From: Tropicibacter sp. R16_0
GTDB taxonomy: Bacteria > Pseudomonadota > Alphaproteobacteria > Rhodobacterales > Rhodobacteraceae
Assembly (NCBI RefSeq): GCF_017743935.1
Contig: NZ_JAGHRE010000009.1
Span: 62,001 to 126,000 of the forward strand
DNA: 64,000 bases
Reading direction: 5' to 3'
The notes beneath the pieces were generated by a model, which saw nothing but the letters and a program-made list of their open reading frames with translations, was not told the origin of the DNA and ran no database searches. This document shows, in pieces, positions 7,719 to 16,127 of this stretch; within the stretch, counting starts at the first letter, position 1, and every line of letters begins with the position of its first letter. Both the position numbers and the translations under genes were made by a program.

Positions 7719-8972
7719 ATGCTGAACACCTTGAAAGCGACCGTTGGGACGCTCGCGCTGAGCGCGGGCCTGACAACGATGGCGCTGGCCGAAGACCTGA
7801 GCGGCACCCTGCGCATCATTTCGGACATGTCGAACCCGGCGCCTCGCGCCGTGATGGAAGGCCTGGCCGCCGGTTTTGACGAGCAGCACCCCGCCCTGAC
7901 GGTCGAGCTGGAAGTCGTTGACCGCGAAGCCTGGAAAAGCCAGATCCGCAACGCGTTGACGGCCAACCCGCCTGATGTGGTGAACTGGTACGCCGCCAAC
8001 CGCATGGGCCCCTATGTGCGCGCGGGCCTGTTCGAAGACATCTCGGACATGTACGCCAGCGGCGATCTGCCAGGCCTGGACAGCGTCAAGGGCGCGATGA
8101 CCATGGACGGCAAGCAGTGGGGCGTGCCCTATACCTATTACCAGTGGGGCATCTACTACCGCGAGGACATCTTTAACGAGCTTGGGCTAAGCGAGCCGGC
8201 GACCTTTGAAGAAGAGATCGCTAACTGTCAGAAAATCATCGATTCAGGCCGCAAATGCTACACCATCGGGTCCAAGTTCCTGTGGACCGCCGGCGGCTGG
8301 TTCGACTACCTCAACATGCGCACCAACGGCTTTGATTTCCACATGCAGCTTGCCCGGGGCGAGGTGGAATGGACCGACGACCGCGTGCGTGAGACCTTTG
8401 CCAATTGGCGCAAGCTGATCGACATGGGCGCGTTCATCGACAACCACCAGACCTACAGCTGGCAAGAGGCGCTGCCCTTCATGCTCAAAGGCGAAGCTGC
8501 GGCTTACCTGATGGGCAACTTTGTGGTGCCGCATCTGCGCGAGGCGGGATTGGGCGATGATCAGATCGATTTCTACCAGTTCCCCAAGATCGCCGATGTC
8601 GCCATGGGCGAAGACGCCCCCACCGACACCTTCCACATTGCCGCCAATGCCCAGAACAAGGCAGCGGCGCGCGCCTTCCTGCAATACGTGACCTCGGCCG
8701 AGGTGCAGACCAAGATCAACGCAGCCGATGGCCTGGGGCAACTGCCGGTCAACGCCAACGCCTCTGTCGGCGATGACGAGTTCCTGCAACAGGGGTTCGA
8801 GATGCTGTCGACCAACGCCACCGGCGGGATCGCGCAGTTCTTTGACCGCGATTTCCCAGCCGAAATGGCCGCGCTGGCGATGGAAGGCCTGCAAGAGTTC
8901 ATGGTGTTCCCGGACAATCTGGATGACATCCTGAACCGGCTCGAGAGCGCGCGCGGGCGCATCTACAAGTAA
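7719..8972 (+). CDS. Extracellular sugar-binding protein of the galactoside ABC importer
   Basis: This 417-residue family 1 solute-binding protein captures oligosaccharides in the periplasm. The ATG at 7719 follows a clear GGGAGGA site and opens a signal peptide (MLNTLKATVGTLALSAG, cleavage after MALA). The mature part has the two-lobed fold with aromatic residues suited to sugar stacking (WYAANRMGPY, YTYYQWGIYY, WFDYLNMR). An upstream in-frame TTG at 7674 lies inside the operator and is not used here. A strong hairpin just after the stop probably keeps this product more abundant than the permeases. Alpha- and beta-galactosides, melibiose-like sugars or galactosylglycerols are the inferred ligands from the downstream enzymes. 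Confidence 0.9.
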   Translation: MLNTLKATVGTLALSAGLTTMALAEDLSGTLRIISDMSNPAPRAVMEGLAAGFDEQHPALTVELEVVDREAWKSQIRNALTANPPDVVNWYAANRMGPYVRAGLFEDISDMYASGDLPGLDSVKGAMTMDGKQWGVPYTYYQWGIYYREDIFNELGLSEPATFEEEIANCQKIIDSGRKCYTIGSKFLWTAGGWFDYLNMRTNGFDFHMQLARGEVEWTDDRVRETFANWRKLIDMGAFIDNHQTYSWQEALPFMLKGEAAAYLMGNFVVPHLREAGLGDDQIDFYQFPKIADVAMGEDAPTDTFHIAANAQNKAAARAFLQYVTSAEVQTKINAADGLGQLPVNANASVGDDEFLQQGFEMLSTNATGGIAQFFDRDFPAEMAALAMEGLQEFMVFPDNLDDILNRLESARGRIYK

Positions 8973-8982
8973 CCAAAACCGG

Positions 8983-9005
8983 CCCCGGCGGAAAAGCCGC
9001 CGGGG
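8983..9005 (+). promoter_or_regulatory. Intra-operon stem-loop after the binding-protein gene
   Basis: A perfect 9-bp GC stem (CCCCGGCGG / CCGCCGGGG) with a 5-nt loop lies 11 bases after the stop codon and before the permease ribosome site. No T-run follows, so it looks like a 3'-end stabiliser or partial terminator that sets the ratio of binding protein to permease. Confidence 0.7.
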
Positions 9006-9023
9006 TCACTCGGGGGGATACCA

Positions 9024-9935
9024 ATGGCCACTGCACATGACGACATGAGTTGGATCCGGCGCAATCGGATGACGCTGACGCCGCTGCTGTTTCTGGCGCC
9101 CGGCGTTCTGTTCTTTCTGGCCTATGTGATCATCCCGATCCTGCAAAGCTTCAACATCTCGCTGTATGACTGGGACGGGTTGGGGCAAGCCACTTATATT
9201 GGGCTGGACAATTATCGCGAACTGGCAACCGATCGCGCGTTCGAAATCTCGCTGTGGAACAACGTGAAATGGCTGGTGCTGTATCTGCTGGCAATCCCCG
9301 CAGGCCTGTTCATCGCCTTGTTCCTGAACCAGACGATTGTGGGCATTCGCCTCTACAAATCCTTGTTTTTCTTTCCCTTCGTGATCAGCCAAGTTGTCGT
9401 CGGCCTGGTGTTCAGCTGGTTCTACCTGCCGCGCGAGGGGCTGTTGAATGCCGTCCTGGGCGTCGTGGGACTTGGCCCGATCAACGTTCTGGGCGATCCG
9501 ACGCTGGCCACCTATGGGATCATCGCGGCGGGCCTTTGGCCGCAAACCGCTTATTGCATGATCTTGTACCTGACCGGCCTGAACGCTGTGGACCCCGAGC
9601 AGATCGAGGCCGGGCGTCTGGACGGAGCCAAGGGCTGGCGCATGCTCTGGCACGTGATCCTGCCGCAGCTGAAACCCGCCACCTTCATCGCCTTTGTCGT
9701 CACCATCATCGGCGCGTTGCGGTCCTTTGACCTGATCTCGATCATGACCAACGGCGGGCCTTTTGGCTCGACCCGGGTGCTGAGCTTTTACATGTTCGAA
9801 AAGGCGCTGTCGGAGTATGGCTTCCGCATGGGCTATGGCTCGGCCATCGCGGTGGTGCTGTTCCTGATCATGCTCGTCTTCATCGGCTACTTCCTGTGGT
9901 CGATGTACCAAGACGAAAAAGCCGCGCGGCATTGA
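9024..9935 (+). CDS. Sugar ABC transporter permease, MalF/UgpA type
   Basis: This 303-residue inner-membrane protein has six predicted spans and the EAA motif near the C-terminus (EAGRLDGAKGWRMLWHVILPQLKP) that docks on the ATPase. It forms the translocation pore with the second permease at 9949. The start ATG follows a CGGGGGGA ribosome site right after the hairpin. The cytoplasmic N-terminus is short, unlike MalF with its large periplasmic loop. The ATPase partner is probably the product of 5701-6762. Confidence 0.9.
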   Translation: MATAHDDMSWIRRNRMTLTPLLFLAPGVLFFLAYVIIPILQSFNISLYDWDGLGQATYIGLDNYRELATDRAFEISLWNNVKWLVLYLLAIPAGLFIALFLNQTIVGIRLYKSLFFFPFVISQVVVGLVFSWFYLPREGLLNAVLGVVGLGPINVLGDPTLATYGIIAAGLWPQTAYCMILYLTGLNAVDPEQIEAGRLDGAKGWRMLWHVILPQLKPATFIAFVVTIIGALRSFDLISIMTNGGPFGSTRVLSFYMFEKALSEYGFRMGYGSAIAVVLFLIMLVFIGYFLWSMYQDEKAARH

Positions 9936-9948
9936 GGAGGAGCCAGAC

Positions 9949-10797
9949 ATGTTCCCCACCCCCATCGAAAAACGCAGCCGCGGCGCGCAGATCACCTATC
10001 AGGCGCTGGTGCCGCTGGCGCTGATCATGTGGCTCTTGCCGCTCATCGCCGTGGCGCTGTTTTCCATCCGCCCGCTGGCGGATTTCACCAATGGCAACTA
10101 CTGGGGCTTGCCCTCGTCCTTCGAGTTCTTCAGCAACTACGGTAAGGTGTTCCTGGAATCGGATATGCCCCGCTACATGCTGAATTCGGTTCTGATCACT
10201 GTGCCGACGGTCATCGGTGCCGTGGCGCTGTCATGCATGACCGGTTTTGCCCTGGGCATCTATCGCTTCCGGGGCAACCTGTTGATTTTCTTCATGTTCA
10301 TCGCCGGGAACTTTGTGCCGTTTCAGATCCTGATGGTGCCTGTGCGCGACCTGACGGTTTCGGCTGGGCTCTATGACACCAAACTGGGGCTGGTTCTGTT
10401 TCACATCGCCTTTCAAACCGGGTTCTGCACGCTTTTCATGCGCAACTTCATCCGCGCGCTTCCTTTCGAGCTGATCGAGGCCGCCCGGGTCGAAGGCATC
10501 GCTGAGTGGCGCATTTTCTGGTACATCGTGCTGCCGCTGATGAAGCCCGCGATTGCGGCGCTGTCGGTGCTGATCTTCACCTTCATCTGGAACGACTATT
10601 TCTGGGCCATCGTGCTGACCCAAGGCCCGGATGCCCAGCCGGTGACCGCCGGGATCACCTCGTTCAACTCGCAATTCGTGGCGCAGTATCATCTGATGAG
10701 CGCGGGCAGCATCGTCGCCGCCCTGCCCCCGGTCGCCATGTTCTTCATGATGCAACGCCACTTTATCGCCGGTCTCACGCTTGGAGCTGTCAAATGA
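9949..10797 (+). CDS. Sugar ABC transporter permease, MalG/UgpE type
   Basis: The 282-residue second permease has six spans and its own EAA loop (FELIEAARVEGIAEWRIFWYIVLPLMKP). The start lies 14 bases after the first permease with a GAGGAGG ribosome site. Its TGA overlaps the ATG of the alpha-galactosidase gene (ATGA), tying transport to hydrolysis in one transcript. Confidence 0.9.
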   Translation: MFPTPIEKRSRGAQITYQALVPLALIMWLLPLIAVALFSIRPLADFTNGNYWGLPSSFEFFSNYGKVFLESDMPRYMLNSVLITVPTVIGAVALSCMTGFALGIYRFRGNLLIFFMFIAGNFVPFQILMVPVRDLTVSAGLYDTKLGLVLFHIAFQTGFCTLFMRNFIRALPFELIEAARVEGIAEWRIFWYIVLPLMKPAIAALSVLIFTFIWNDYFWAIVLTQGPDAQPVTAGITSFNSQFVAQYHLMSAGSIVAALPPVAMFFMMQRHFIAGLTLGAVK

Positions 10798-12137
10798 CCA
10801 AACTCACCTTTATCGGGGCTGGGTCCACCATTTTCATGCGCAACATCGTGGGCGACATGCTGCATTTCGAGGCGCTGCGCGACGCCACCATCGCCTTGAT
10901 GGACATCGATGCCGATCGTCTGGCCGAAAGCGCCGCAGTGGCGCGCAAGATGATCGCCACCATGGGCGCAGGCGCCCGGGTTGAGACCTACACCGACCAA
11001 CGCCGCGCGCTCGAGGGGGCGGATTTCGTTGCCACCGCCTTTCAGATCGGCGGATATGAGCCCTGCACCGTCACCGATTTTGAACTGCCCAAACGCTTTG
11101 GCCTGCGCCAGACGATTGCCGACACCCTTGGCGTCGGCGGCATCATGCGGGGGCTGCGCACCGTGCCGCACCTGTGGTCCGTCGCACAAGATATCGAGGC
11201 CGTCTGCCCCGACGCCCTGTTGATGCAATACGTCAACCCGATGGCGATCAACACCTGGGCCTTGGCCGAGCGGTTTCCGCACATCAAACAGGTGGGCCTG
11301 TGCCATTCGGTGCAAAACACCGTGCAAGAACTGGCCCATGATCTGGACCTGGCCGAGAGCGACATCCGCTACAAGGTCGCCGGTGTGAACCATGTGGCGT
11401 TCTTCCTGCGCCTCGAGGATGCGCAGGGCCGCGACCTCTATCCTGCGCTGCGCCGGGGATACCAGGGTGGCACCTTGCCCAAGCCACCCCTTTTGATGCC
11501 ACGCTGTGGCAACAAGGTGCGGTATGAGGTGATGGAGCATCTGGGGTATTTCTGCACCGAAAGCTCGGAGCATTTGGCCGAATATGTGCCCTGGTTCATC
11601 AAGGACGGGCGCGACGATCTGATCGAAGGTTTTGGTATTCCGCTGGATGAATACCCCAAACGCTGCGTCGAGCAGCGCGCCGAATGGGCGGCGCAGGCCA
11701 AGGCCCTGAATGCCGCCGCTGAAATCGACGTGCCCAAAAGCCACGAGTTTGCCGCCGAGATGATGAATGCCATCGTCACCGGCCAAGCTTATACTGCCTA
11801 TGGCAACCTGCCCAACACCGGGCAAATCCCGCAACTGCCCTTGGGCGCTGCTGTCGAAACCCCCTGTCTGGTGGATATGAACGGCGTCCAGCCCAGCGTT
11901 GTGACCGATATCCCGCCGCAGCTGATCGCGCTGATGCGCAGTCAGATCAATGTGCAGGAACTGACAGTACGCGCGCTTCTGGATGAAGAGCCCGAGCATC
12001 TTTATCACGCTGCGATGATGGACCCCCACACCGCCGCCGAGCTGGATCTGCGCCAGATCCGCTCGCTGATCACCGACATGCTGGTCGCGCATGGCGACTG
12101 GATCCCCGAATGGGCCCGCAAAAGGAAAGCCGCATGA
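10794..12137 (+). CDS. melA: GH4 alpha-galactosidase (MelA-like)
   Basis: The 447-residue enzyme belongs to glycoside hydrolase family 4, which uses NAD+ and Mn2+ in a redox-assisted hydrolysis of alpha-glycosides. It has the N-terminal nucleotide fold (FIGAGSTIFMRNIVGD), the conserved NPMAINTWA, the metal-binding Cys in GLCHSVQNT and His in GVNHVAFFLR. Length matches E. coli MelA (451). It is cytoplasmic, so intact alpha-galactosides must be imported by the preceding ABC system. Alpha-glucosidase or glucuronidase specificity cannot be excluded in GH4, but a MelA-type CHS motif and the galactonate genes downstream favour alpha-galactosidase. It is ATGA-coupled on both sides. Confidence 0.86.
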   Translation: MTKLTFIGAGSTIFMRNIVGDMLHFEALRDATIALMDIDADRLAESAAVARKMIATMGAGARVETYTDQRRALEGADFVATAFQIGGYEPCTVTDFELPKRFGLRQTIADTLGVGGIMRGLRTVPHLWSVAQDIEAVCPDALLMQYVNPMAINTWALAERFPHIKQVGLCHSVQNTVQELAHDLDLAESDIRYKVAGVNHVAFFLRLEDAQGRDLYPALRRGYQGGTLPKPPLLMPRCGNKVRYEVMEHLGYFCTESSEHLAEYVPWFIKDGRDDLIEGFGIPLDEYPKRCVEQRAEWAAQAKALNAAAEIDVPKSHEFAAEMMNAIVTGQAYTAYGNLPNTGQIPQLPLGAAVETPCLVDMNGVQPSVVTDIPPQLIALMRSQINVQELTVRALLDEEPEHLYHAAMMDPHTAAELDLRQIRSLITDMLVAHGDWIPEWARKRKAA

Positions 12138-13849
12138 CCAAGAAACGCCGAAGCGCCGATTGGTATGGAAAACTCGACAAAGATGGCTTCATCCACCGCT
12201 CGTGGATGAAGAACCAGGGCTACCCGGATCACGCCTTTGACGGGCGGCCCATTATCGGTATCTGCAACACCTGGTCGGAACTCACCCCCTGCAACTCGGG
12301 CCTGCGCGATCTGGCCGAGGGCGTCAAACGCGGCGTGTGGGAGGCCGGAGGGTTCCCGGTCGAATTCCCGGTCATGTCCCTGGGCGAGACCCAGATGAAA
12401 CCCACGGCCATGCTGTTTCGCAACCTTCTGTCGATGGATGTCGAGGAAAGCATTCGCGCCTACGGTATCGACGGGGTTGTCCTGTTGGGGGGCTGTGACA
12501 AGACCACGCCGGGGCAGCTGATGGGCGCGGCCTCGGTCGATCTCCCGGCCATCGTGGTCAGCTCGGGACCGATGCTGAACGGCAAATGGCAGGGCAAGGA
12601 CATCGGCTCGGGCACGGATGTGTGGAAGTTTTCCGAAGCGGTGCGCGCGGGCGACATGACGCTCAAGGATTTCATGGCCGCCGAATCCGGCATGAGCCGC
12701 TCCAAGGGCGTCTGCATGACCATGGGCACCGCCTCGACCATGGCTTCACTGGTCGAGGCCATGGGGATGAGCCTGCCGACGAACGCGGCGCTGCCGGCGG
12801 TCGACGCCCGCCGCATGGCGCTGGCGCACCTGACCGGCAATCGGATCGTCGAGATGGTGGACGAAGACCTCAAACCCTCCGACATCCTGACGCGCGAAGC
12901 CTTTGAGAACGCGATTCTCGCCAATGCCGCCGTGGGGGGATCGACCAATGCGGTGGTGCATTTGCTCGCACTTGCGGGCCGTGTGGGCGTGGATCTGAGC
13001 TTGAGCGATTTCGAACTGGGCAGCGACATTCCCCTGCTGGTGAACTGCATGCCCTCGGGTCAGTACCTGATGGAAGATTTCTGCTATGCGGGCGGCATGC
13101 CCGTGGTGCTCAACGAGCTGCTTGGCGCAGGCCATCTGCGCCCTGCCAAGACCGTGCTGAACGGCGATATCACGGCTTATGCCCAAGGGGCGGAATGTTT
13201 CAACGCGGACGTCATCCGCCCCTTTGACGATCCGGTCAAACCCGCCGCCGGGCTGCGGGTGCTGCGCGGAAACCTGGCGCCCGATGGGGCCATCGTAAAA
13301 CCTTCGGCCGCCACGGATCACCTGCTCGAGCACGAAGGCGAGGCCTATGTGTTTGACACCATCGAGGCGCTGAAAGAGCAGATCGACCGCGATGACCTGC
13401 CGGTGACGCCTGATACGATCCTTGTGCTCAAAGGGGCCGGGCCAAAGGGCTATCCCGGCATGCCAGAGGTGGGCAACATGCCGATCCCTGCGCGCCTGGT
13501 TCGTGAAGGCGTCCGCGACATGATCCGTGTCTCTGACGGACGCATGTCGGGCACCGCCTTTGGCACCGTGATCCTGCATGTCTCGCCCGAGGCGCAGGCA
13601 GGCGGCACGTTGGCCCTCGTCAAAACCGGCGACCGCATCAAGGTCAGCGCATCCCAGGGCATTCTGGAGCTTCTGGTGGATGACGCCGAACTGGCCCAGC
13701 GCCGCGCCGACTGGACCCCCGAGCCTGCGCATTACTCTCGCGGCTACGCCAAACTCTATGTCGATACGGTTCTTCAAGCTGATCAGGGCGCCGATCTGGA
13801 CTTTCTGGTGGGCAAAGACACCCGCCCCGTCACACGGGAGAGCCATTGA
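12134..13849 (+). CDS. IlvD/Edd family aldonate dehydratase (probable D-galactonate dehydratase)
   Basis: This 571-residue protein is closest in my memory to the L-arabinonate dehydratase of Rhizobium (579 residues): RSADWYG, HRSWMKNQGYP, NTWSELTPCN, GGCDKTTPG, MGTASTMASLVEAMG and GPKGYPGMPEVGNM are shared landmarks. The three cluster-binding cysteines are present in TPCN, GGCDK and GVCMT, implying a [2Fe-2S] enzyme with a Mg2+ site. It dehydrates an aldonate to a 2-keto-3-deoxy sugar acid. Because dgoK and dgoA follow in the operon, D-galactonate is the likely substrate, in place of the unrelated enolase-superfamily DgoD. The start at 12134 overlaps the melA stop; an upstream in-frame ATG at 12110 is inside melA. 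Confidence 0.82.
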   Translation: MTKKRRSADWYGKLDKDGFIHRSWMKNQGYPDHAFDGRPIIGICNTWSELTPCNSGLRDLAEGVKRGVWEAGGFPVEFPVMSLGETQMKPTAMLFRNLLSMDVEESIRAYGIDGVVLLGGCDKTTPGQLMGAASVDLPAIVVSSGPMLNGKWQGKDIGSGTDVWKFSEAVRAGDMTLKDFMAAESGMSRSKGVCMTMGTASTMASLVEAMGMSLPTNAALPAVDARRMALAHLTGNRIVEMVDEDLKPSDILTREAFENAILANAAVGGSTNAVVHLLALAGRVGVDLSLSDFELGSDIPLLVNCMPSGQYLMEDFCYAGGMPVVLNELLGAGHLRPAKTVLNGDITAYAQGAECFNADVIRPFDDPVKPAAGLRVLRGNLAPDGAIVKPSAATDHLLEHEGEAYVFDTIEALKEQIDRDDLPVTPDTILVLKGAGPKGYPGMPEVGNMPIPARLVREGVRDMIRVSDGRMSGTAFGTVILHVSPEAQAGGTLALVKTGDRIKVSASQGILELLVDDAELAQRRADWTPEPAHYSRGYAKLYVDTVLQADQGADLDFLVGKDTRPVTRESH

Positions 13850-14613
13850 TGAGCACGGTCTATGAGGATCTATCTGGTGCGTCCGTTTTCATCACAGGCG
13901 GCGGGTCCGGCATTGGCGCGGCCCTGACCGAGGGGTTCCTGCGGCAAGGGGCCAAGGTTGGTTTCGTTGGGCGATCCGGTGCCAGCGCGTTCGTCGATCA
14001 AATGGAGCGCGAGACCGGCAATCGCCCGCTTTTCGTGCAATGCGACATCACGGACATAGCCGCGCTTCAGGCCGCGATCGACACGTGCGCAACGGCGCAC
14101 GGACCAATCACCGTTCTGGTCAACAACGCGGCCAACGATCAACGCCATGCCACTTTGGACGTGGACGAAGCGTTCTGGGATTGGTCGCAAGCCGTGAACC
14201 TCAAGGCCTATTTCTTTGCCTGCCAGGCTGTGATCGCGGGCATGCGGTCCGCGGGCGGAGGGTCGATTATCAATTTCACCTCAATAAGTTACATGATGGG
14301 CAACGCGGGCTACCCGGCCTATACCACCGCCAATTCCGGCATCAACGGCATGACCCGCAGCCTTGCGCGCGAGTTTGGCCCGGACAACATCCGCGTCAAC
14401 GCGTTGGCGCCGGGATGGGTGCTGACGCAGAAACAGTTGGACATGTGGGCCGATCCCGACGCTCTGGCTGCGCATCTGGACCGGCAATGTCTGAAACAAC
14501 ATCTGGCGCCCGACGATATCGTCTCACCCACGCTGTTTCTCGCCTCGCAAGCAAGCCGCATGATGACGGGGCAATCGCTGGTGGTGGACGGCGGTGTTGT
14601 GGTGACCGGATGA
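13849..14613 (+). CDS. SDR family oxidoreductase, probable galactose dehydrogenase, with Lys-to-Asn active site
   Basis: The 254-residue short-chain dehydrogenase has TGGGSGIG (residues 17-24) for NAD(P), VNNAAND, Ser145 and Tyr158. The usual YxxxK is YTTAN here, so the catalytic Lys is Asn162 (AAT codon). In this operon it should oxidise galactose to galactonolactone, the one step otherwise missing between the galactosidases and the lactonase. The Lys change normally cripples SDR catalysis, so the activity is open. The ATG shares one base with the preceding stop (TGATG) behind a GGGAG site; an in-frame TTG lies one codon upstream. The C-terminal LVVDGGVVVTG is normal. Confidence 0.75.
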   Translation: MSTVYEDLSGASVFITGGGSGIGAALTEGFLRQGAKVGFVGRSGASAFVDQMERETGNRPLFVQCDITDIAALQAAIDTCATAHGPITVLVNNAANDQRHATLDVDEAFWDWSQAVNLKAYFFACQAVIAGMRSAGGGSIINFTSISYMMGNAGYPAYTTANSGINGMTRSLAREFGPDNIRVNALAPGWVLTQKQLDMWADPDALAAHLDRQCLKQHLAPDDIVSPTLFLASQASRMMTGQSLVVDGGVVVTG

Positions 14614-15521
14614 GCATGGACGCGACACATCCAGACTGGGTTGCCGTGGATTGGGGCACGACGCATGTGCGCGTCTGGCTCATGTCCCATGATGGTCAGG
14701 TTCTGGACCACCGCCACAGCGATCAGGGCATGGGACGGTTGGATCAGGATCAGTTCGAACCCGTGCTGACCGACCTGCTGGCAGGTGTTGCACCTTCCCC
14801 GACCCTGCCCGTTCTGATCTGTGGCATGGCCGGGTCCAGGCAAGGCTGGACCGAAGCGCCCTATGTCACTACCCCCTGCGCACCGCCCGGCATAGATCAG
14901 GCCACGCGCGCGCCGTGCAAAACCTGGGATGTACGCATTCTGCCGGGGGTGAAACAGGCCTCGCCGGCCGATGTCATGCGCGGCGAAGAAACACAGATCG
15001 CCGGTGTGCTTCTTGAAGAACCGACTTTTGAGGGGGTTCTCTGCCTGCCCGGAACGCACAACAAATGGGCGCGGATCGAACAGGGTCGGATCACTGCCTT
15101 TCAAACCTTCATGACGGGTGAATTGTTCGCCCTGCTCGAAGGGCAATCCGTGCTGCGCCATTCCGTTGCCACCCGTGGCTGGGACGCAGACGCCTTTGAC
15201 ATCGGTGTGTCCCAAGGGCTGGATCAACCGCATGCTCTGGCAGGCGCCCTGTTTTCCCTGCGCGCCGAAAGCTTGTTGAACGATCTTTCTGGCACCGCTG
15301 CGCGCGCGCGCCTATCCGGGCTGCTGATCGGAGCGGAACTGGCGGCCACGCGCGCTTTGTGGCGCGATCACAAGATTGCGGTTCTGGGCGGCAACGACGT
15401 GGCGCACTCTTACGAGGCAGCCTTGGCCGCACAGGGCGCGGTGCTGCACACTCTCGACCTCGATAACCCGACACTCAGCGGCCTACGTGCCGCCTATGCA
15501 CATTTGAAAGAGACCACCTGA
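14610..15521 (+). CDS. dgoK: 2-dehydro-3-deoxygalactonokinase DgoK
   Basis: This 303-residue kinase phosphorylates 2-keto-3-deoxygalactonate at O6 with ATP. The N-terminal VAVDWGTTHVRVWLMS is the DgoK phosphate-binding signature; CGMAGSRQGWTEAPYV, RGEETQIAG, LCLPGTHNKWA and FMTGELFALL are further family landmarks. The ATG at 14610 overlaps the SDR stop (ATGA). Length agrees with E. coli DgoK (292). Together with the following aldolase it defines the galactonate branch rather than gluconate or arabinonate degradation. Confidence 0.92.
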   Translation: MSMDATHPDWVAVDWGTTHVRVWLMSHDGQVLDHRHSDQGMGRLDQDQFEPVLTDLLAGVAPSPTLPVLICGMAGSRQGWTEAPYVTTPCAPPGIDQATRAPCKTWDVRILPGVKQASPADVMRGEETQIAGVLLEEPTFEGVLCLPGTHNKWARIEQGRITAFQTFMTGELFALLEGQSVLRHSVATRGWDADAFDIGVSQGLDQPHALAGALFSLRAESLLNDLSGTAARARLSGLLIGAELAATRALWRDHKIAVLGGNDVAHSYEAALAAQGAVLHTLDLDNPTLSGLRAAYAHLKETT

Positions 15522-16127
15522 ATGAGCCGCGAAATCATTGCCATCCTGCGTGGGATCAAACCCGATGAGGCTGAGCCGATCCTTGATGCGCTTATTGGCG
15601 CCGGGATCACCAAGATCGAAGTGCCACTGAATTCGCCCGCCCCATTTGACAGCATCGAACGCATGGTTCTGCGCGCAGGTGATCGCGCGACAGTTGGGGC
15701 CGGTACGGTTCTGGACGTCGCTTCAGTCGAGCGTCTGGCAGGGATCGGCGCGCAAATGGTTGTATCACCCGATGCCAACCCTGACGTCATAAAGGCCACA
15801 AAGGCGCATGGCATGTCATCATACCCCGGTGTTTTCACCCCGACCGAGGCCTTTGCCGCCTTGCGGGCCGGAGCTGACGGGCTGAAGTTCTTTCCAGCCT
15901 TCAAACTGGGCCTGGATGGGTTCCAGGCGCTGTCAGCTGTTCTGCCCACTGACACCAAATCCTATGCAGTTGGCGGCGTCGGTGCAGCCGATTTCGCAGA
16001 TTGGTTCAACGCTGGGATTACCGGCTTTGGCTTGGGGTCAAACATCTACAAACCCGGATACTCGGCCGATCAGGTCGCCGAACTCGCCACGCGTATCGTG
16101 GCCGCCTATGACGAGGCCAAACCGTGA
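15522..16127 (+). CDS. dgoA: 2-dehydro-3-deoxy-6-phosphogalactonate aldolase DgoA
   Basis: The 201-residue class I aldolase splits 2-keto-3-deoxy-6-phosphogalactonate to pyruvate and glyceraldehyde-3-phosphate. Visible active-site features are IAILRGI at the N-terminus, Glu33 in KIEVPLNSP, GAGTVL, and the Schiff-base Lys122 in GLKFFPAFKLG. The KIEVPLNSP form is typical of KDPGal rather than KDPG aldolases. The ATG follows the dgoK TGA immediately, and its own TGA overlaps the GTG of the lactonase. Confidence 0.92.
   Translation: MSREIIAILRGIKPDEAEPILDALIGAGITKIEVPLNSPAPFDSIERMVLRAGDRATVGAGTVLDVASVERLAGIGAQMVVSPDANPDVIKATKAHGMSSYPGVFTPTEAFAALRAGADGLKFFPAFKLGLDGFQALSAVLPTDTKSYAVGGVGAADFADWFNAGITGFGLGSNIYKPGYSADQVAELATRIVAAYDEAKP

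Noticed and set aside
14040-14609. Long N-terminal extension of the dgoK frame into the SDR gene
   Set aside because: The extension is out of frame inside the SDR coding region; the ATG at 14610 overlaps the SDR stop and precedes the kinase motif directly.
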